A DNA stretch of 64,000 nucleotides, from contig NZ_FOKG01000013.1 in NCBI RefSeq assembly GCF_900111885.1, positions 124,001 through 188,000 on the forward strand. Reading direction: 5' to 3'. The stretch comes from Amycolatopsis marina (GTDB taxonomy: Bacteria > Actinomycetota > Actinomycetes > Mycobacteriales > Pseudonocardiaceae). Both the position numbers and the translations under genes were made by a program. The notes under the pieces were generated by a model. The model searched no databases. It worked only from the letters and a program-made list of their open reading frames with translations, and was not told where the DNA came from. Shown in pieces: positions 33,188 to 41,715 of this stretch (position 1 is its first letter; each line of letters begins with the position of its first letter).

Positions 33188-34828
33188 GTGCGTCACGAGC
33201 CAGCCGGAAACCAGCACACTCGACGTGACCTGTTCCGTACCGGTGGGGCCCTGCTTGCCGCAGCCGCGGCGGCCCCGCTGTTACCCGCCACGGCGGTCGC
33301 GCGGACGCGGCCGGTCGCTGCCGGACCCGCCGGACCCGCGGCAGGCTGGCAGTCGGACGTCGTGCACTACGGCTCAGGCGGCAAACTGGTCTACGTCGCC
33401 GATCGGAACGGCAACCGGATACCCGACTTCAGCTTCGCCGGGTACCGCAACGGCGAGGCACCCCTGCCCGAGATCCCGGCGGTGCGGACGATCGGTCCGG
33501 TGTCGGGCGACAACACCGCGCACATTCAGGCCGCCCTCAACGAGGTCGGCCAACTGGAACCGGACGAGAACGGTTTCCGCGGCGCGGTACTGCTGCGTCC
33601 CGGCACCTACCGGGTCTCCGGCACGATCCGGGTGAACCGGACCGGTGTCGTGCTGCGCGGCTCGGGCGAGAGCGTCGACCCCGCCATCGGCACCATCATC
33701 AGGGCAACCGGGAGCTCCAAGCAGACGTACGTCATCGAGGTCGGTGGACAGACCGACGAGTGGACCACCGAGGTGCCGGGCACCAGGACCGACGTCACCT
33801 CCGACTTCGTCCAGGTCGGCTCCCGGACCTTCACCGTCGCCGATACCTCTCAGCTCTCGGTCGGCGACAACCTCATCATCAACCATCCCTGCACGCAGAA
33901 ATGGCTGAACGCGATCGACGGCGGCGGAACGGGAGACAAACCCTCGTGGGGCGTCGGCGAACGGCCCATCATCTACAACCGCTACATCAGGGATATCCAG
34001 GGCAAGGAGGTCACCGTCTGCGCCCCGGTGTTCAACCACCTCGATCGCTCACTGGCACAGTCCTCCGTGTACGTCTGGGACAACACCGGGCTGGTGCACG
34101 ATGTCGGGATCGAGTCGCTGCGGGTGGACATCCAGGCATCCGGCGCCGAGGACGAGAACCACGCCCAGAGCGGCATTCGGCTGCGGCGGGTCGAGGACGC
34201 GTGGGTCCGGGACGTGACCGTGCTGCACTTCAGCTTCGCCGGGATCGACACCCGCGCCGCCACGCGGATCACCGTGCGGGACGTCCGCGCCAGCCATCCC
34301 CGGTCCCGCATCGCGGGAGGCAGACGGTACAACTTCAACGCCGGGGCCCTCGCCCAGCAGGTGCTGTTCCAGGGCTTGTGGGCAAGCCACGCACGGCACG
34401 CCTTCGTCGCCAACGGCACCAGCCGCACTTCCGGTTGTGTCTGGCAGGACGGTTACAACGACAGCGGCTACAGCGAGAGCGGCGGCCACCACAGGTGGAG
34501 TCAGGGCCTGCTCCTCGACAACATCAAGGAACTCAACAGCAACAGCGGGCGTGGACACGTCATCGCCCTGCACTGCCGTGGCGGCCAGGGCACCGGACAC
34601 GGCTGGTCCTCGGTGCACAGCGTTGCCTGGAACTGCACGGTCGACAACGGCAAACACGTTGCCGTGCAACGGCCGCCGACCGCGCAGAACTACGCGATCG
34701 GCACAACCGGGAAGGCCAACGCGAACGGCTGGACCAAGCAACCCGCCGGCCACATCGAGGGCACGAACCGCGGCGGGCTGGAACCGTCCTCCTTGTACAA
34801 GGCGCAGTTGTCCGAGCGGCTCACATGA
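33188..34828 (+). CDS. Tat-exported right-handed beta-helix protein
   Basis: A 546-residue exported protein with a twin-arginine signal (TRRDLFRTGGALLAAAAAAP). The mature part starts with a pectate-lyase-3-like motif (DNTAHIQAALNEVGQLEPDE, VLLRPGTYRVSGTIRVNRTG) and continues as parallel beta-helix rungs (IRLRRVEDAWVRDVTVLHFS, GIDTRAATRITVRDVRASHP). The fold suggests a polysaccharide lyase or hydrolase, but I cannot assign a substrate. GTG 33188 has AAGGAG six bases before it; the GTG at 33173 overlaps that site. It stands alone, 21 bases before the convergent oxidoreductase. Confidence 0.83.
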   Translation: MRHEPAGNQHTRRDLFRTGGALLAAAAAAPLLPATAVARTRPVAAGPAGPAAGWQSDVVHYGSGGKLVYVADRNGNRIPDFSFAGYRNGEAPLPEIPAVRTIGPVSGDNTAHIQAALNEVGQLEPDENGFRGAVLLRPGTYRVSGTIRVNRTGVVLRGSGESVDPAIGTIIRATGSSKQTYVIEVGGQTDEWTTEVPGTRTDVTSDFVQVGSRTFTVADTSQLSVGDNLIINHPCTQKWLNAIDGGGTGDKPSWGVGERPIIYNRYIRDIQGKEVTVCAPVFNHLDRSLAQSSVYVWDNTGLVHDVGIESLRVDIQASGAEDENHAQSGIRLRRVEDAWVRDVTVLHFSFAGIDTRAATRITVRDVRASHPRSRIAGGRRYNFNAGALAQQVLFQGLWASHARHAFVANGTSRTSGCVWQDGYNDSGYSESGGHHRWSQGLLLDNIKELNSNSGRGHVIALHCRGGQGTGHGWSSVHSVAWNCTVDNGKHVAVQRPPTAQNYAIGTTGKANANGWTKQPAGHIEGTNRGGLEPSSLYKAQLSERLT

Positions 34829-34849
34829 TCCGGTGACCGCGCCGCGCCG

Positions 34850-35518
34850 CTATCCGGAGTTCCTCGCGTAGAGTCGACGAATCCGGGGAACGAGCTGCCT
34901 CCACACAGGACGCCACATCCAGCCCGGCAGGATCGGTCCGCGTTCCTCGTGGGCGACCCGTCCGCGCCGATGGGCCAACCAGCTCGCCGATCCGGAGTCG
35001 TAGGTCAGCCGGTACTCGACGGCGCACACATGGCGGACACTCTTGTAGCCGTAGTGCACCGGCGCGATCAGCCGGACCGGAGCCCCCTGGTCGGCGGTCA
35101 ACGGCGCGCCGTCGAGGGTGTCGGCGAAAAGCACATCCTCGGCAAGCGCATCGGCGAGGGACAGGCAACTCCGGTAGCCGTCCAATCCGACGAAGACCAC
35201 CCACGCGCAGTCCGGATGCGGCCGGACCAGCGCACTGAACAGCTCGTGTACGGCCCGGAAGGGAACACCACCCCAGAGCAGATCGGTTGTGCTCCACGTG
35301 GTGACGCAGTGCACGGCACCGCGGCGCTCGCACCTGCCGAGCGAGAGCAGCACGTCAGCGAGGTCGACCTGGGCAGGCTTGCGCACCGTCCCGGTCACCA
35401 GGACAACCGGGCGGTCCGGCACAGCAGGCCGGATCATCGCGAACCGCGGCAGCCCAAACCTGCGTAATGGGGCGGCTTCCTGCCCACGCGGCAGATCCGC
35501 CGACTCGATCGCGGCCAT
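34850..35518 (-). CDS. Sulfite oxidase-fold molybdopterin protein
   Basis: A 222-residue protein with the oxidoreductase molybdopterin-binding domain. The molybdenum-ligand Cys is in VHCVTTWSTTDLLWGGVPF, and YRSCLSLADALAEDVLFAD and GAPVRLIAPVHYGYKSVRHV are typical of the family. No signal peptide, TM or dimerisation domain, so it is a short cytoplasmic version of the SuOx/YedY family. Substrate unknown. Divergent from a TetR gene with palindromes between, so probably under its control. Confidence 0.87.
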   Translation of the reverse strand: MAAIESADLPRGQEAAPLRRFGLPRFAMIRPAVPDRPVVLVTGTVRKPAQVDLADVLLSLGRCERRGAVHCVTTWSTTDLLWGGVPFRAVHELFSALVRPHPDCAWVVFVGLDGYRSCLSLADALAEDVLFADTLDGAPLTADQGAPVRLIAPVHYGYKSVRHVCAVEYRLTYDSGSASWLAHRRGRVAHEERGPILPGWMWRPVWRQLVPRIRRLYARNSG

Positions 35519-35527
35519 GGCGTCATA

Positions 35528-35555
35528 CTAGAGTACTCATTCTAGAATAGCTAGA
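35528..35555. promoter_or_regulatory. CTAGA-type palindromes between molybdopterin protein and TetR
   Basis: The perfect palindrome ATTCTAGAAT (35539-35548) is flanked by CTAGA (35528-35532) and CTAGA (35551-35555), so TCTAG-AATAG-CTAGA is also a perfect inverted repeat. The AT-rich block stands out from the GC-rich surroundings and is the likely operator. Confidence 0.6.
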
Positions 35556-35568
35556 CTAATATCTGTTC

Positions 35569-36210
35569 ATGCCTCGACCGCGCATGCACAGTGATGACCG
35601 CATCCTCGACGCCGCTCGCGACCAGTGGATCTCCGGCGGCGATGCGGCCACGACCGCCAGCGGAATCAGCAAGGCCAGCGGTGCCCCCGTGGGCTCGCTC
35701 TACCACCGATTCGGTTCGCGCGCGGTGCTGCTGGCTCACCTCTGGACTCGCACCGTGCACCGTTTCCAACAGGGTCTACTCGATGCCGCGGAGAACTCGG
35801 CTCCGGGCATGGAACGCGCTTGCGCGGCCGCACGATGGCCGGTCGAGTTCTCCCTCCTGCAGCATGCGGACGCCCGGCTGCTGCTACTGACCCGGCGCTC
35901 AGAGCTGCTCGACGAACACACCCTCCCTGAAGAACTTCGCCAACGGCTCGACCGGATCAACGAGCCGGTCGCCGCACTCGTCCGCCGACTGGCCACTGAG
36001 ATCTTCGGTAGGCCGACTCCGGAACGCTGCGAGTTGGTCACGGTCGCCGTCATCGACCTGCCTTACGGTGTCGTTCGCCGCCATCTCGGCGCGTCCACCC
36101 TCCAGCCCAGCCACCGCACGTTGGTGTCCGACGCGGCTTACGCGATTCTCCAACCGGCAAGCGCGGCAAGTGGCGGGAACGCGACCGGGAACACGTCGGG
36201 CGGGCATTGA
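35569..36210 (+). CDS. TetR/AcrR-family regulator
   Basis: A 213-residue repressor. The HTH is at about 10-55 (DDRILDAARDQWISGGDAAT, then GISKASGAPVGSLYHRFGSR). The C-terminal ligand domain (LLHAD... region, LLLLTRRSELLDEHTLPEEL) matches no named subgroup. It probably represses the divergent molybdopterin protein and itself. Its end is 76 bases from the convergent exporter gene. Confidence 0.9.
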   Translation: MPRPRMHSDDRILDAARDQWISGGDAATTASGISKASGAPVGSLYHRFGSRAVLLAHLWTRTVHRFQQGLLDAAENSAPGMERACAAARWPVEFSLLQHADARLLLLTRRSELLDEHTLPEELRQRLDRINEPVAALVRRLATEIFGRPTPERCELVTVAVIDLPYGVVRRHLGASTLQPSHRTLVSDAAYAILQPASAASGGNATGNTSGGH

Positions 36211-36286
36211 GGTCGCCCAACCGGTGCTGCCGATGAGTGGGCGGGCGCCACCCAGCAGGGTTGACGCCCACCCACTGCCGGTCTGC

Positions 36287-38536
36287 TCAGTTGGCAGGCG
36301 CGCGACTCGGTTCCCGCCGGGTCCGCACCTCCTCCTCCGTCCCCGGCTGCTCGCCGTCGGCGATGCCGAAGCGTTCGTGCACGCGGCGCAGCGCCGGCGG
36401 CGCCCACCAGTTCGCGTCCCCCGCGACACGCATGAAGGCCGGGAGCAGAACGCCGCGGATGAGCAGGGCATCGACCAGTACGGCGACGGCCATTCCGACA
36501 CCGATCATCTTCAGATACACCACTCCGCCCGTCGCGTACACGGCGAACGACAGTGCCAGTATCACCGCCGCCGTCGTGACCAGCGGCGCGCTTCGTTGCA
36601 GACCGAGCGGCACCGCCTTCCGGTTGTCACCGGTGCGCAGGTACTCCTCGCGGATCCGCGAAACTATGAACACCTCGTAGTCCATCGACAGTCCGTAGAC
36701 GATGCAGAACATCAGAATCGGCATACTCGCCTCTAGGGTTCCCGTCGCGCTGAAACCGAGCAGGCCCGAAAGGTTGCCGTCCTGGAAGATCCACACCAGG
36801 ACGCCGAACATCACCGACATGCTCAGCAGGTTCAGCACGGTCGCCTTCAGCGGCAACAGGACGCTGCCGGTCATCAGGAACAGGATGACGAAGGTCAGCA
36901 CCAGCACGAGACCGAGGACGAGCGGAAGCCGGGAGGTCAGTTCGCCGCGCCAGTCACTCGTCTCCGCCGGGTTACCGCCGATCAGTACCTCGAACGGTGG
37001 CGCTACGGCGCGCACCCGTTCGATCAACTCCTCGGGATCGCCCGCAAGTGCTTGCTGGGACGGGATCGCGGTGAGGTAGGTGCCACCGCCCGCGTCGAAA
37101 CGAGTCCGGTCCTGCCGCGATCCGGCGAGCTCGCCTTCGACGAACGTTCCCGCCGCGGAGTCGACCTGCCCGATGCCGTCCACTCTGGACAGCGCTTCGG
37201 CGTAGCCTGCGACCGCTGCCGTGTCGGCTCCCGAATTCGACGCGACCAGGTACAGCGCGTCGGACTCCTCCTGGGCGAAGTTGCTCCTGATCTGCTCCGC
37301 TGTACCACGGCTTGCGGAGTCGGCTGGCAGGATGCGCGCGTCGGGCATGCCGAAGCTCAGGCCCACGACGGGGGCCGAGAGCACCAGCACGACGAGCAGC
37401 ATCAGCCCGCCGCTGACCACGGGCCTGCGCATCACCGCGGTGGCGAGCCGGAACCAGCCACCCCCGGAACCGTGTCGCACAGAACCCGGCCTGCGAGCCG
37501 CGCGATGACCGAGGCTCGCCAGCGCGGCGGGCAGGACCACCAGTGCTCCGAGTACCGCTGTGACCACGACGAAAGCCCCGCCGTAACCGAAGGACCGCAG
37601 GAAGGACAGCGGGAACAGCAGGAGTGCGAGCAGGGAGGTCGCCACGGTGAGCCCACTGAACAACACGGTTCGGCCTGCCGTGGTCACGGCCACGACCACC
37701 GCATCCTCGACACTGCTGCCGCGGGCCAGTTCCTCGCGGAACCGGGCGATGAGGAACAGGCAGTAGTCGACGCCCAGCGCCAGGCCCATGACGAGTGCGA
37801 TGTTGGCGGCGAACGTCGAAACGCTGGTGAACGCCGCGACTCCCCGCAACGCGGCGAGCGTGCCGACGATGGAGAAGATCCCGATTCCGAGCGTGACCAG
37901 CGCGAGCGCGAACCGCCGGTAGAACAGCATCAGCAGGAGCAGCACCGCGGGGAGGATGATGATCTCGGCACGGAGGAAGTCCTGCCGCGACTGTGCGCCG
38001 ATCTCCCGGAAGACCTCGTCCTGCCCGCCTGCCCGCACGCGGAGCGGACCGGACTCGCCCGCGTACTCGGTGGCGAGTTCACCGACGCGCTCGCGCGCCT
38101 CGTTGACCTCCCCAGGCACCCGGGCGAGGACGAGCGCCTGACGGGAATCGGTACTGCGCAGAGCCGGACTCTCCGCCCGAGTCCAGTAGGACCCCGCTTC
38201 GCCGACCCCCGGCTCGGCGGCGAGGGCGCGGGTCAGTTCCTCGCCCGCGGCGCGGATCCGCGGATCGTCGACGGTTCCCTGCTGGGCGGTGACCAGCAGC
38301 ACGAGATTCGGCGGTCCGGTCTGGAACTGCTCGGCCAGCACACCGCGTGCGCGGTCGGATTCCGAACCAGGCGCGTCGATGCGGGACAGCGAAAGGGCGT
38401 TGAGTGCGCCCGCGCCGAGAATGCCGGTGAGCACGGTGACCAGGGCGGCCACCGCGAGCACCCAGCGTCGGCGGCGCACGGTGAACCTGCCGAGCCGTTC
38501 GAGCACGGGAGGACGGCGGGGCGGGGACTCGGACAC
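36287..38536 (-). CDS. MmpL-type RND transporter
   Basis: A 749-residue inner-membrane transporter with about 12 TM helices in two halves, each with a large extracytoplasmic loop. The MMPL family signature is GLALGVDYCLFLIARFREEL in TM4, and its counterpart in the second half is YGLSMDYEVFIVSRIREEYL; the Asp-Tyr pairs are the proton-relay residues. MmpL proteins export lipids or drugs in actinobacteria. GTG 38536 is chosen for GAGGAG six bases upstream. The divergent TetR, with its operator, is the likely regulator. Confidence 0.92.
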   Translation of the reverse strand: MSESPPRRPPVLERLGRFTVRRRRWVLAVAALVTVLTGILGAGALNALSLSRIDAPGSESDRARGVLAEQFQTGPPNLVLLVTAQQGTVDDPRIRAAGEELTRALAAEPGVGEAGSYWTRAESPALRSTDSRQALVLARVPGEVNEARERVGELATEYAGESGPLRVRAGGQDEVFREIGAQSRQDFLRAEIIILPAVLLLLMLFYRRFALALVTLGIGIFSIVGTLAALRGVAAFTSVSTFAANIALVMGLALGVDYCLFLIARFREELARGSSVEDAVVVAVTTAGRTVLFSGLTVATSLLALLLFPLSFLRSFGYGGAFVVVTAVLGALVVLPAALASLGHRAARRPGSVRHGSGGGWFRLATAVMRRPVVSGGLMLLVVLVLSAPVVGLSFGMPDARILPADSASRGTAEQIRSNFAQEESDALYLVASNSGADTAAVAGYAEALSRVDGIGQVDSAAGTFVEGELAGSRQDRTRFDAGGGTYLTAIPSQQALAGDPEELIERVRAVAPPFEVLIGGNPAETSDWRGELTSRLPLVLGLVLVLTFVILFLMTGSVLLPLKATVLNLLSMSVMFGVLVWIFQDGNLSGLLGFSATGTLEASMPILMFCIVYGLSMDYEVFIVSRIREEYLRTGDNRKAVPLGLQRSAPLVTTAAVILALSFAVYATGGVVYLKMIGVGMAVAVLVDALLIRGVLLPAFMRVAGDANWWAPPALRRVHERFGIADGEQPGTEEEVRTRREPSRAPAN

Positions 38537-38630
38537 GATGATCTCCTCAGGAGGCACGACTGGGAACGCGGTCTCCCGGCGGTGGGGACGCGCTAAGCTG
38601 AAAAAGATGAGTGATCGCTCGCATTCAAAT

Positions 38631-38648
38631 TACGAGCGTTTGCTCGTA
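38631..38648. promoter_or_regulatory. TetR operator between mmpL-type gene and tetR
   Basis: TACGAGC-GTTT-GCTCGTA, perfect seven-base arms around four bases, 22 bases before the TetR ATG. The flanks CAAAT and TTTG continue the symmetry imperfectly. Confidence 0.72.
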
Positions 38649-38670
38649 TTTGTCAACCGAGGGAGGGCCG

Positions 38671-39285
38671 ATGCCGGGACAGCCGACCGAACGCAAGCGG
38701 CAGGCTCGCGGTCAACGCAGGATGGAGCAGCTCGCGGATGCGGCGGCGGAGGTGTTCGGCGAGGCGGGCTACGCGAAGGCGACGACCAACGCGATCGCCG
38801 CGCGTGCGGGAGTCTCCCCCGGGACGCTCTACCAGTTCTATGCGAACAAGGAGGCGCTGGCCGAGGCGCTGGCTCAGCGCTACCGCGCCGCATTGCGGGC
38901 CGCCCACGACAAGGCATTCGACCCCGACTTCGCGACGCTGCCGCTACCGGACTTCGTGGAACGGATGGTCCGACCGATGATCGAGGTCAACCTCGCGAAC
39001 CCCGGGTTCAAGGCGCTGTTCACCGCGTCGGACATGCCGGAACACCTGTCCGCCCCGACACGCCGGCTACATCAGGCGGTCGTCGGAAAGATCGCCGAGG
39101 TACTCGCCGCACGGGCACCGGAGCTGACACCGGAGCACCGGACGACGATCGCCGTCGTGTCCACACAGATCTTCGGAGCGCTGCTGGGCACCGTGGTGTC
39201 CGCACCCGAGCAGGAACGCGAGAAGTGGATCACGGAGCTGAAACGAGCCCTAGTGGCCTACCTCAAGGCGAACCTGGAGACGTGA
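38671..39285 (+). CDS. TetR/AcrR-family regulator
   Basis: A 204-residue repressor with HTH at about 15-60 (ADAAAEVFGEAGYAKATTNA, then AARAGVSPGTLYQFYANKEA) and a C-terminal domain of all helices (MVRPMIEVNLANPGFKALFT). ATG 38671 has GGGAGG four to ten bases upstream. Divergent from the MmpL-type exporter, with a perfect operator between, so it most likely represses exporter synthesis until a substrate binds. Confidence 0.92.
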   Translation: MPGQPTERKRQARGQRRMEQLADAAAEVFGEAGYAKATTNAIAARAGVSPGTLYQFYANKEALAEALAQRYRAALRAAHDKAFDPDFATLPLPDFVERMVRPMIEVNLANPGFKALFTASDMPEHLSAPTRRLHQAVVGKIAEVLAARAPELTPEHRTTIAVVSTQIFGALLGTVVSAPEQEREKWITELKRALVAYLKANLET

Positions 39286-39300
39286 GCACTCACGCCGGCA

Positions 39301-39317
39301 GGCGGCGCAGAGCCGCC
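39301..39317 (+). terminator. Hairpin after tetR
   Basis: GGCGGC-GCAGA-GCCGCC, 15 bases after the TetR stop, preceded by CGTGAG-CA-CTCACG. No T run; GC-rich hairpins of this kind commonly end actinobacterial transcripts. Confidence 0.45.
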
Positions 39318-39380
39318 GGGGGCCGACCTGCTTGACCGCTCCCGACGACCGGGGGCGCCCAGACATCCTGATCCCATTCG

Positions 39381-39420
39381 CATCTCGGTGTACACCGTTT
39401 CGAGCGACGTACGTCGAGAT
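39381..39420. promoter_or_regulatory. Nested palindromes upstream of the membrane protein/two-component operon
   Basis: Two perfect palindromes, GGTGTACACC (39387-39396) and CGACGTACGTCG (39405-39416), enclosed by ATCTCG (39382-39387) and CGAGAT (39415-39420). About 95 bases before the first gene. Candidate binding sites for two dimers, perhaps the operon's own response regulator. Confidence 0.55.
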
Positions 39421-39513
39421 ACGTACCCGGTCAGGGACAGCGGACCGATGTCGTTCCCCCGCCGCGACCGTAGCGTCAGGACGGTCAACGTTCCGTCTTG
39501 TCGGGGGAAACCG

Positions 39514-40038
39514 ATGCGCAGAAACAAACTATCGATGGCCGCCTCGGTGGCCTATGTGTGGATCGCCATGGTGGCGTTCGGGGGGATTCTCGTCGAGACC
39601 ATCATCATCTACCCCAATGTGTTCCACGACGTGCCGCGCTCACTGGCCGAGTCGATGGACTTCTTCGTCGTGACCGGTCCCGCGGACTTCTTCCCGCCGA
39701 TGGGCGCGGTGACCGTGCTGGCCGCGATCACGACCGTCATCCTCCTCTGGCCGGCCCGGCGTGCGCGACTCTGGGTCGGCGCCAGTCTGTTGTCCCTTGT
39801 GGTCGGCGAGTTTCTCTTCTCCATGCTGTTTTTCTGGCCGCGTAACGACATCATGTTCGAGGAGGGCATCGCGGTGCACTCGGTGGAAGTCCTGCGGCAG
39901 GCCGCATTCGAGTTCCAGACCGGGCACTGGGTCCGGCTCGCGATGAGCGCGCTGACGGCCTCCCTGGCCTTCACCGGTCTGCTGCGCTACCACCGGGACA
40001 CCATGGCAGTCGACGTCGAACCGGCCACGATCCGATGA
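39514..40038 (+). CDS. Four-TM membrane protein
   Basis: A 174-residue integral membrane protein with four hydrophobic helices (SVAYVWIAMVAFGGILVETI, PMGAVTVLAAITTVILLWPA, VGASLLSLVVGEFLFSMLFF, WVRLAMSALTASLAFTGLLR) and an acidic loop after helix 3 (WPRNDIMFEEGIAVHSVEVL). Family not recognised. ATG 39514 has GGGGGA seven bases before it; an earlier ATG at 39388 would give an unlikely basic leader and lies in the palindromes. First gene of an operon with another membrane protein, a histidine kinase and a response regulator. Confidence 0.75.
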   Translation: MRRNKLSMAASVAYVWIAMVAFGGILVETIIIYPNVFHDVPRSLAESMDFFVVTGPADFFPPMGAVTVLAAITTVILLWPARRARLWVGASLLSLVVGEFLFSMLFFWPRNDIMFEEGIAVHSVEVLRQAAFEFQTGHWVRLAMSALTASLAFTGLLRYHRDTMAVDVEPATIR

Positions 40039-40508
40039 CGGGCAACGAGATGGCACAGAGCCGAGTACGGCGAGTAACCGGACTGTCCCTGCTCACCCTC
40101 ATCGGCCTGGCCGCACTGGCCGTGCCACGAGTGGTCGCACACGACCTCGATCTCGTCGGCCCCGTGGTCAACTCGGTGCTCGTCTTCGTGCCGATCGCGA
40201 TCTGGCTCGCGGTCGTGCTGTGGAATCGGGCGCAACGGCCCTTCGTCGCCCTGCTCGCCGTGGGAATCGCCTACGGCGTCCTGGTCGCGGTGACCCACCA
40301 GGTGCTCTGGAATGAGTCGTTCCAGGGGGAGCCGCCCGCGCTGGGCGGCAACCTCGCCGGGGTGCTGGCTCCCGGGGCAGAGGCAGTGGTGTTGCGGGTC
40401 TTCGCGTTCTTCAGCAGTGTCCTTACCGGAACCGCTGTCGGGGCCGTGACGGGCGCGGTCGGCTGGCTGCTCGCCAAGCTCGTGCCGGGCTTCCGTCCAC
40501 GACACTAG
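40035..40508 (+). CDS. Four-TM membrane protein
   Basis: A 157-residue integral membrane protein with four helices (GLSLLTLIGLAALAVPRVVA, VVNSVLVFVPIAIWLAVVLW, FVALLAVGIAYGVLVAVTHQ, SSVLTGTAVGAVTGAVGWLL). ATG overlaps the preceding stop (ATGA), so it is coupled to the first protein. Family not recognised. The pair may act as a membrane sensor unit for the kinase or as its regulated output. Confidence 0.75.
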   Translation: MTGNEMAQSRVRRVTGLSLLTLIGLAALAVPRVVAHDLDLVGPVVNSVLVFVPIAIWLAVVLWNRAQRPFVALLAVGIAYGVLVAVTHQVLWNESFQGEPPALGGNLAGVLAPGAEAVVLRVFAFFSSVLTGTAVGAVTGAVGWLLAKLVPGFRPRH

Positions 40509-40524
40509 TGCCCGACCGAGAAAG

Positions 40525-41715
40525 GTGGCGACGATCAGAAACCTCCTCCGCGACATGGTCCCCGCCGACCGGCGCGGTCTTGCGGTCGACACCGCAGTCG
40601 CCATGCTGGTGCTGGTCGTCGTCGGCACCGCCATCTCGGCCAACTACGGTGACGAGTCCGCCGAGCCGGGGTTGCCCGCCTATGCCTTCGGCGCACTGTT
40701 CGGCGGGCTCATGCTCGTACGCCGCCGCTGGCCGGTCGCGACGCTGCTCATCACCGCGGTCGCCCTGCTCGGGTACTACATGCTCGCGTACCCGCCCATC
40801 GGCCTCGCCCCTCCGTTGGCGGCAGCCCTCTACTCCGCCGCCGAACAGGGCAGGGTGCGCTGGTCGATCGGCACGGCCTGCGCACTACTCCTGCTCTCCA
40901 CGACGGTGCGGATCTTCGAGGGCGACGACCTCGCGTACTTGCTCGGGCTGGAGTTCGCCACTTCCGCGGGTTTCATGGCCGCTGTCATCGCGCTCGGCGA
41001 CAGCGTCCGGTCACGGCGGGGCTGGCAGACCGCGTTGGCCACACAGGCCGAGGCCGCGGCGCTGGACCGGGAGCGGGAGGCCGCGAGCAGGGTCGAGCAG
41101 GAGCGCCTCCGCATCGCGCGCGATCTGCACGACCTGCTCGCGCACACCGTGTCGGTGATTTCCCTGCACACCGACGTGGCCAGGGAGGCGTTGCGCGACG
41201 ACCCCGCCACGGCCGAGCGGTCGCTGACGGCTGCCCGCACGGCCTGCAGTGACGTGGTCCGCGAGCTGCGGGCGACCCTGAATGCGCTGCGGGCGCCGGA
41301 CGGTGAGGAACAACCACCGGCGCCCGGCCTCGCCCGGCTGAACTCACTCGTCGAGGCCGCGACGGCTGCCGGGCTCGACGTCCGGCTCGACGTGCAGGGC
41401 GAGGCCGTCCCCCTGCCGGTGATCTCGGACGTGACGGCCTACCGCGTGGTGCAGGAATCGCTGAGCAACATCCTGCGCCACGCGGACGCGCACCGCGTCG
41501 AGATCGACCTCGACTACCGCGGCGACTTCCTGCTGCTGCGGGTCGCCGACGACGGCAAGGGCGTCGCCCCGGACGGCGGAACCGGGACGGAAGGGTGGGG
41601 CATCATCGGCATGCGCGAGCGGCTCGCGCTTCTGCATGGCAGTCTTCGGGCGACGAAACAACAGGGTGGAGGATTCGTGGTCGAGGCCCACATGCCGCTA
41701 CGGGTCGACGCGTGA
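40525..41715 (+). CDS. Histidine kinase, NarL/DesK type
   Basis: A 396-residue sensor kinase with four or five N-terminal TM helices (to about 155), a HisKA_3 domain with phospho-His in IARDLHDLLAHTVSVISLHT (about 200) and a compact HATPase_c domain (VVQESLSNILRHADAHRVEI, VADDGKGVAPD, GWGIIGMRERL). Small sensor loops mean it probably senses within the membrane. GTG 40525 is the likely start, though GAGAAAG is close to it. Follows the two membrane proteins by 16 bases and overlaps the response regulator by GTGA. Confidence 0.9.
   Translation: MATIRNLLRDMVPADRRGLAVDTAVAMLVLVVVGTAISANYGDESAEPGLPAYAFGALFGGLMLVRRRWPVATLLITAVALLGYYMLAYPPIGLAPPLAAALYSAAEQGRVRWSIGTACALLLLSTTVRIFEGDDLAYLLGLEFATSAGFMAAVIALGDSVRSRRGWQTALATQAEAAALDREREAASRVEQERLRIARDLHDLLAHTVSVISLHTDVAREALRDDPATAERSLTAARTACSDVVRELRATLNALRAPDGEEQPPAPGLARLNSLVEAATAAGLDVRLDVQGEAVPLPVISDVTAYRVVQESLSNILRHADAHRVEIDLDYRGDFLLLRVADDGKGVAPDGGTGTEGWGIIGMRERLALLHGSLRATKQQGGGFVVEAHMPLRVDA

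Noticed and set aside
33188..35518. Possible aromatic or pectin degradation operon from the beta-helix and molybdopterin genes
   Set aside because: The genes are convergent, have separate regulators and share no substrate clue.
40508..41158. Open frame starting GTG at 40508, overlapping the kinase
   Set aside because: Different frame from the kinase domains, Ser/Pro/Arg-rich shadow without features.
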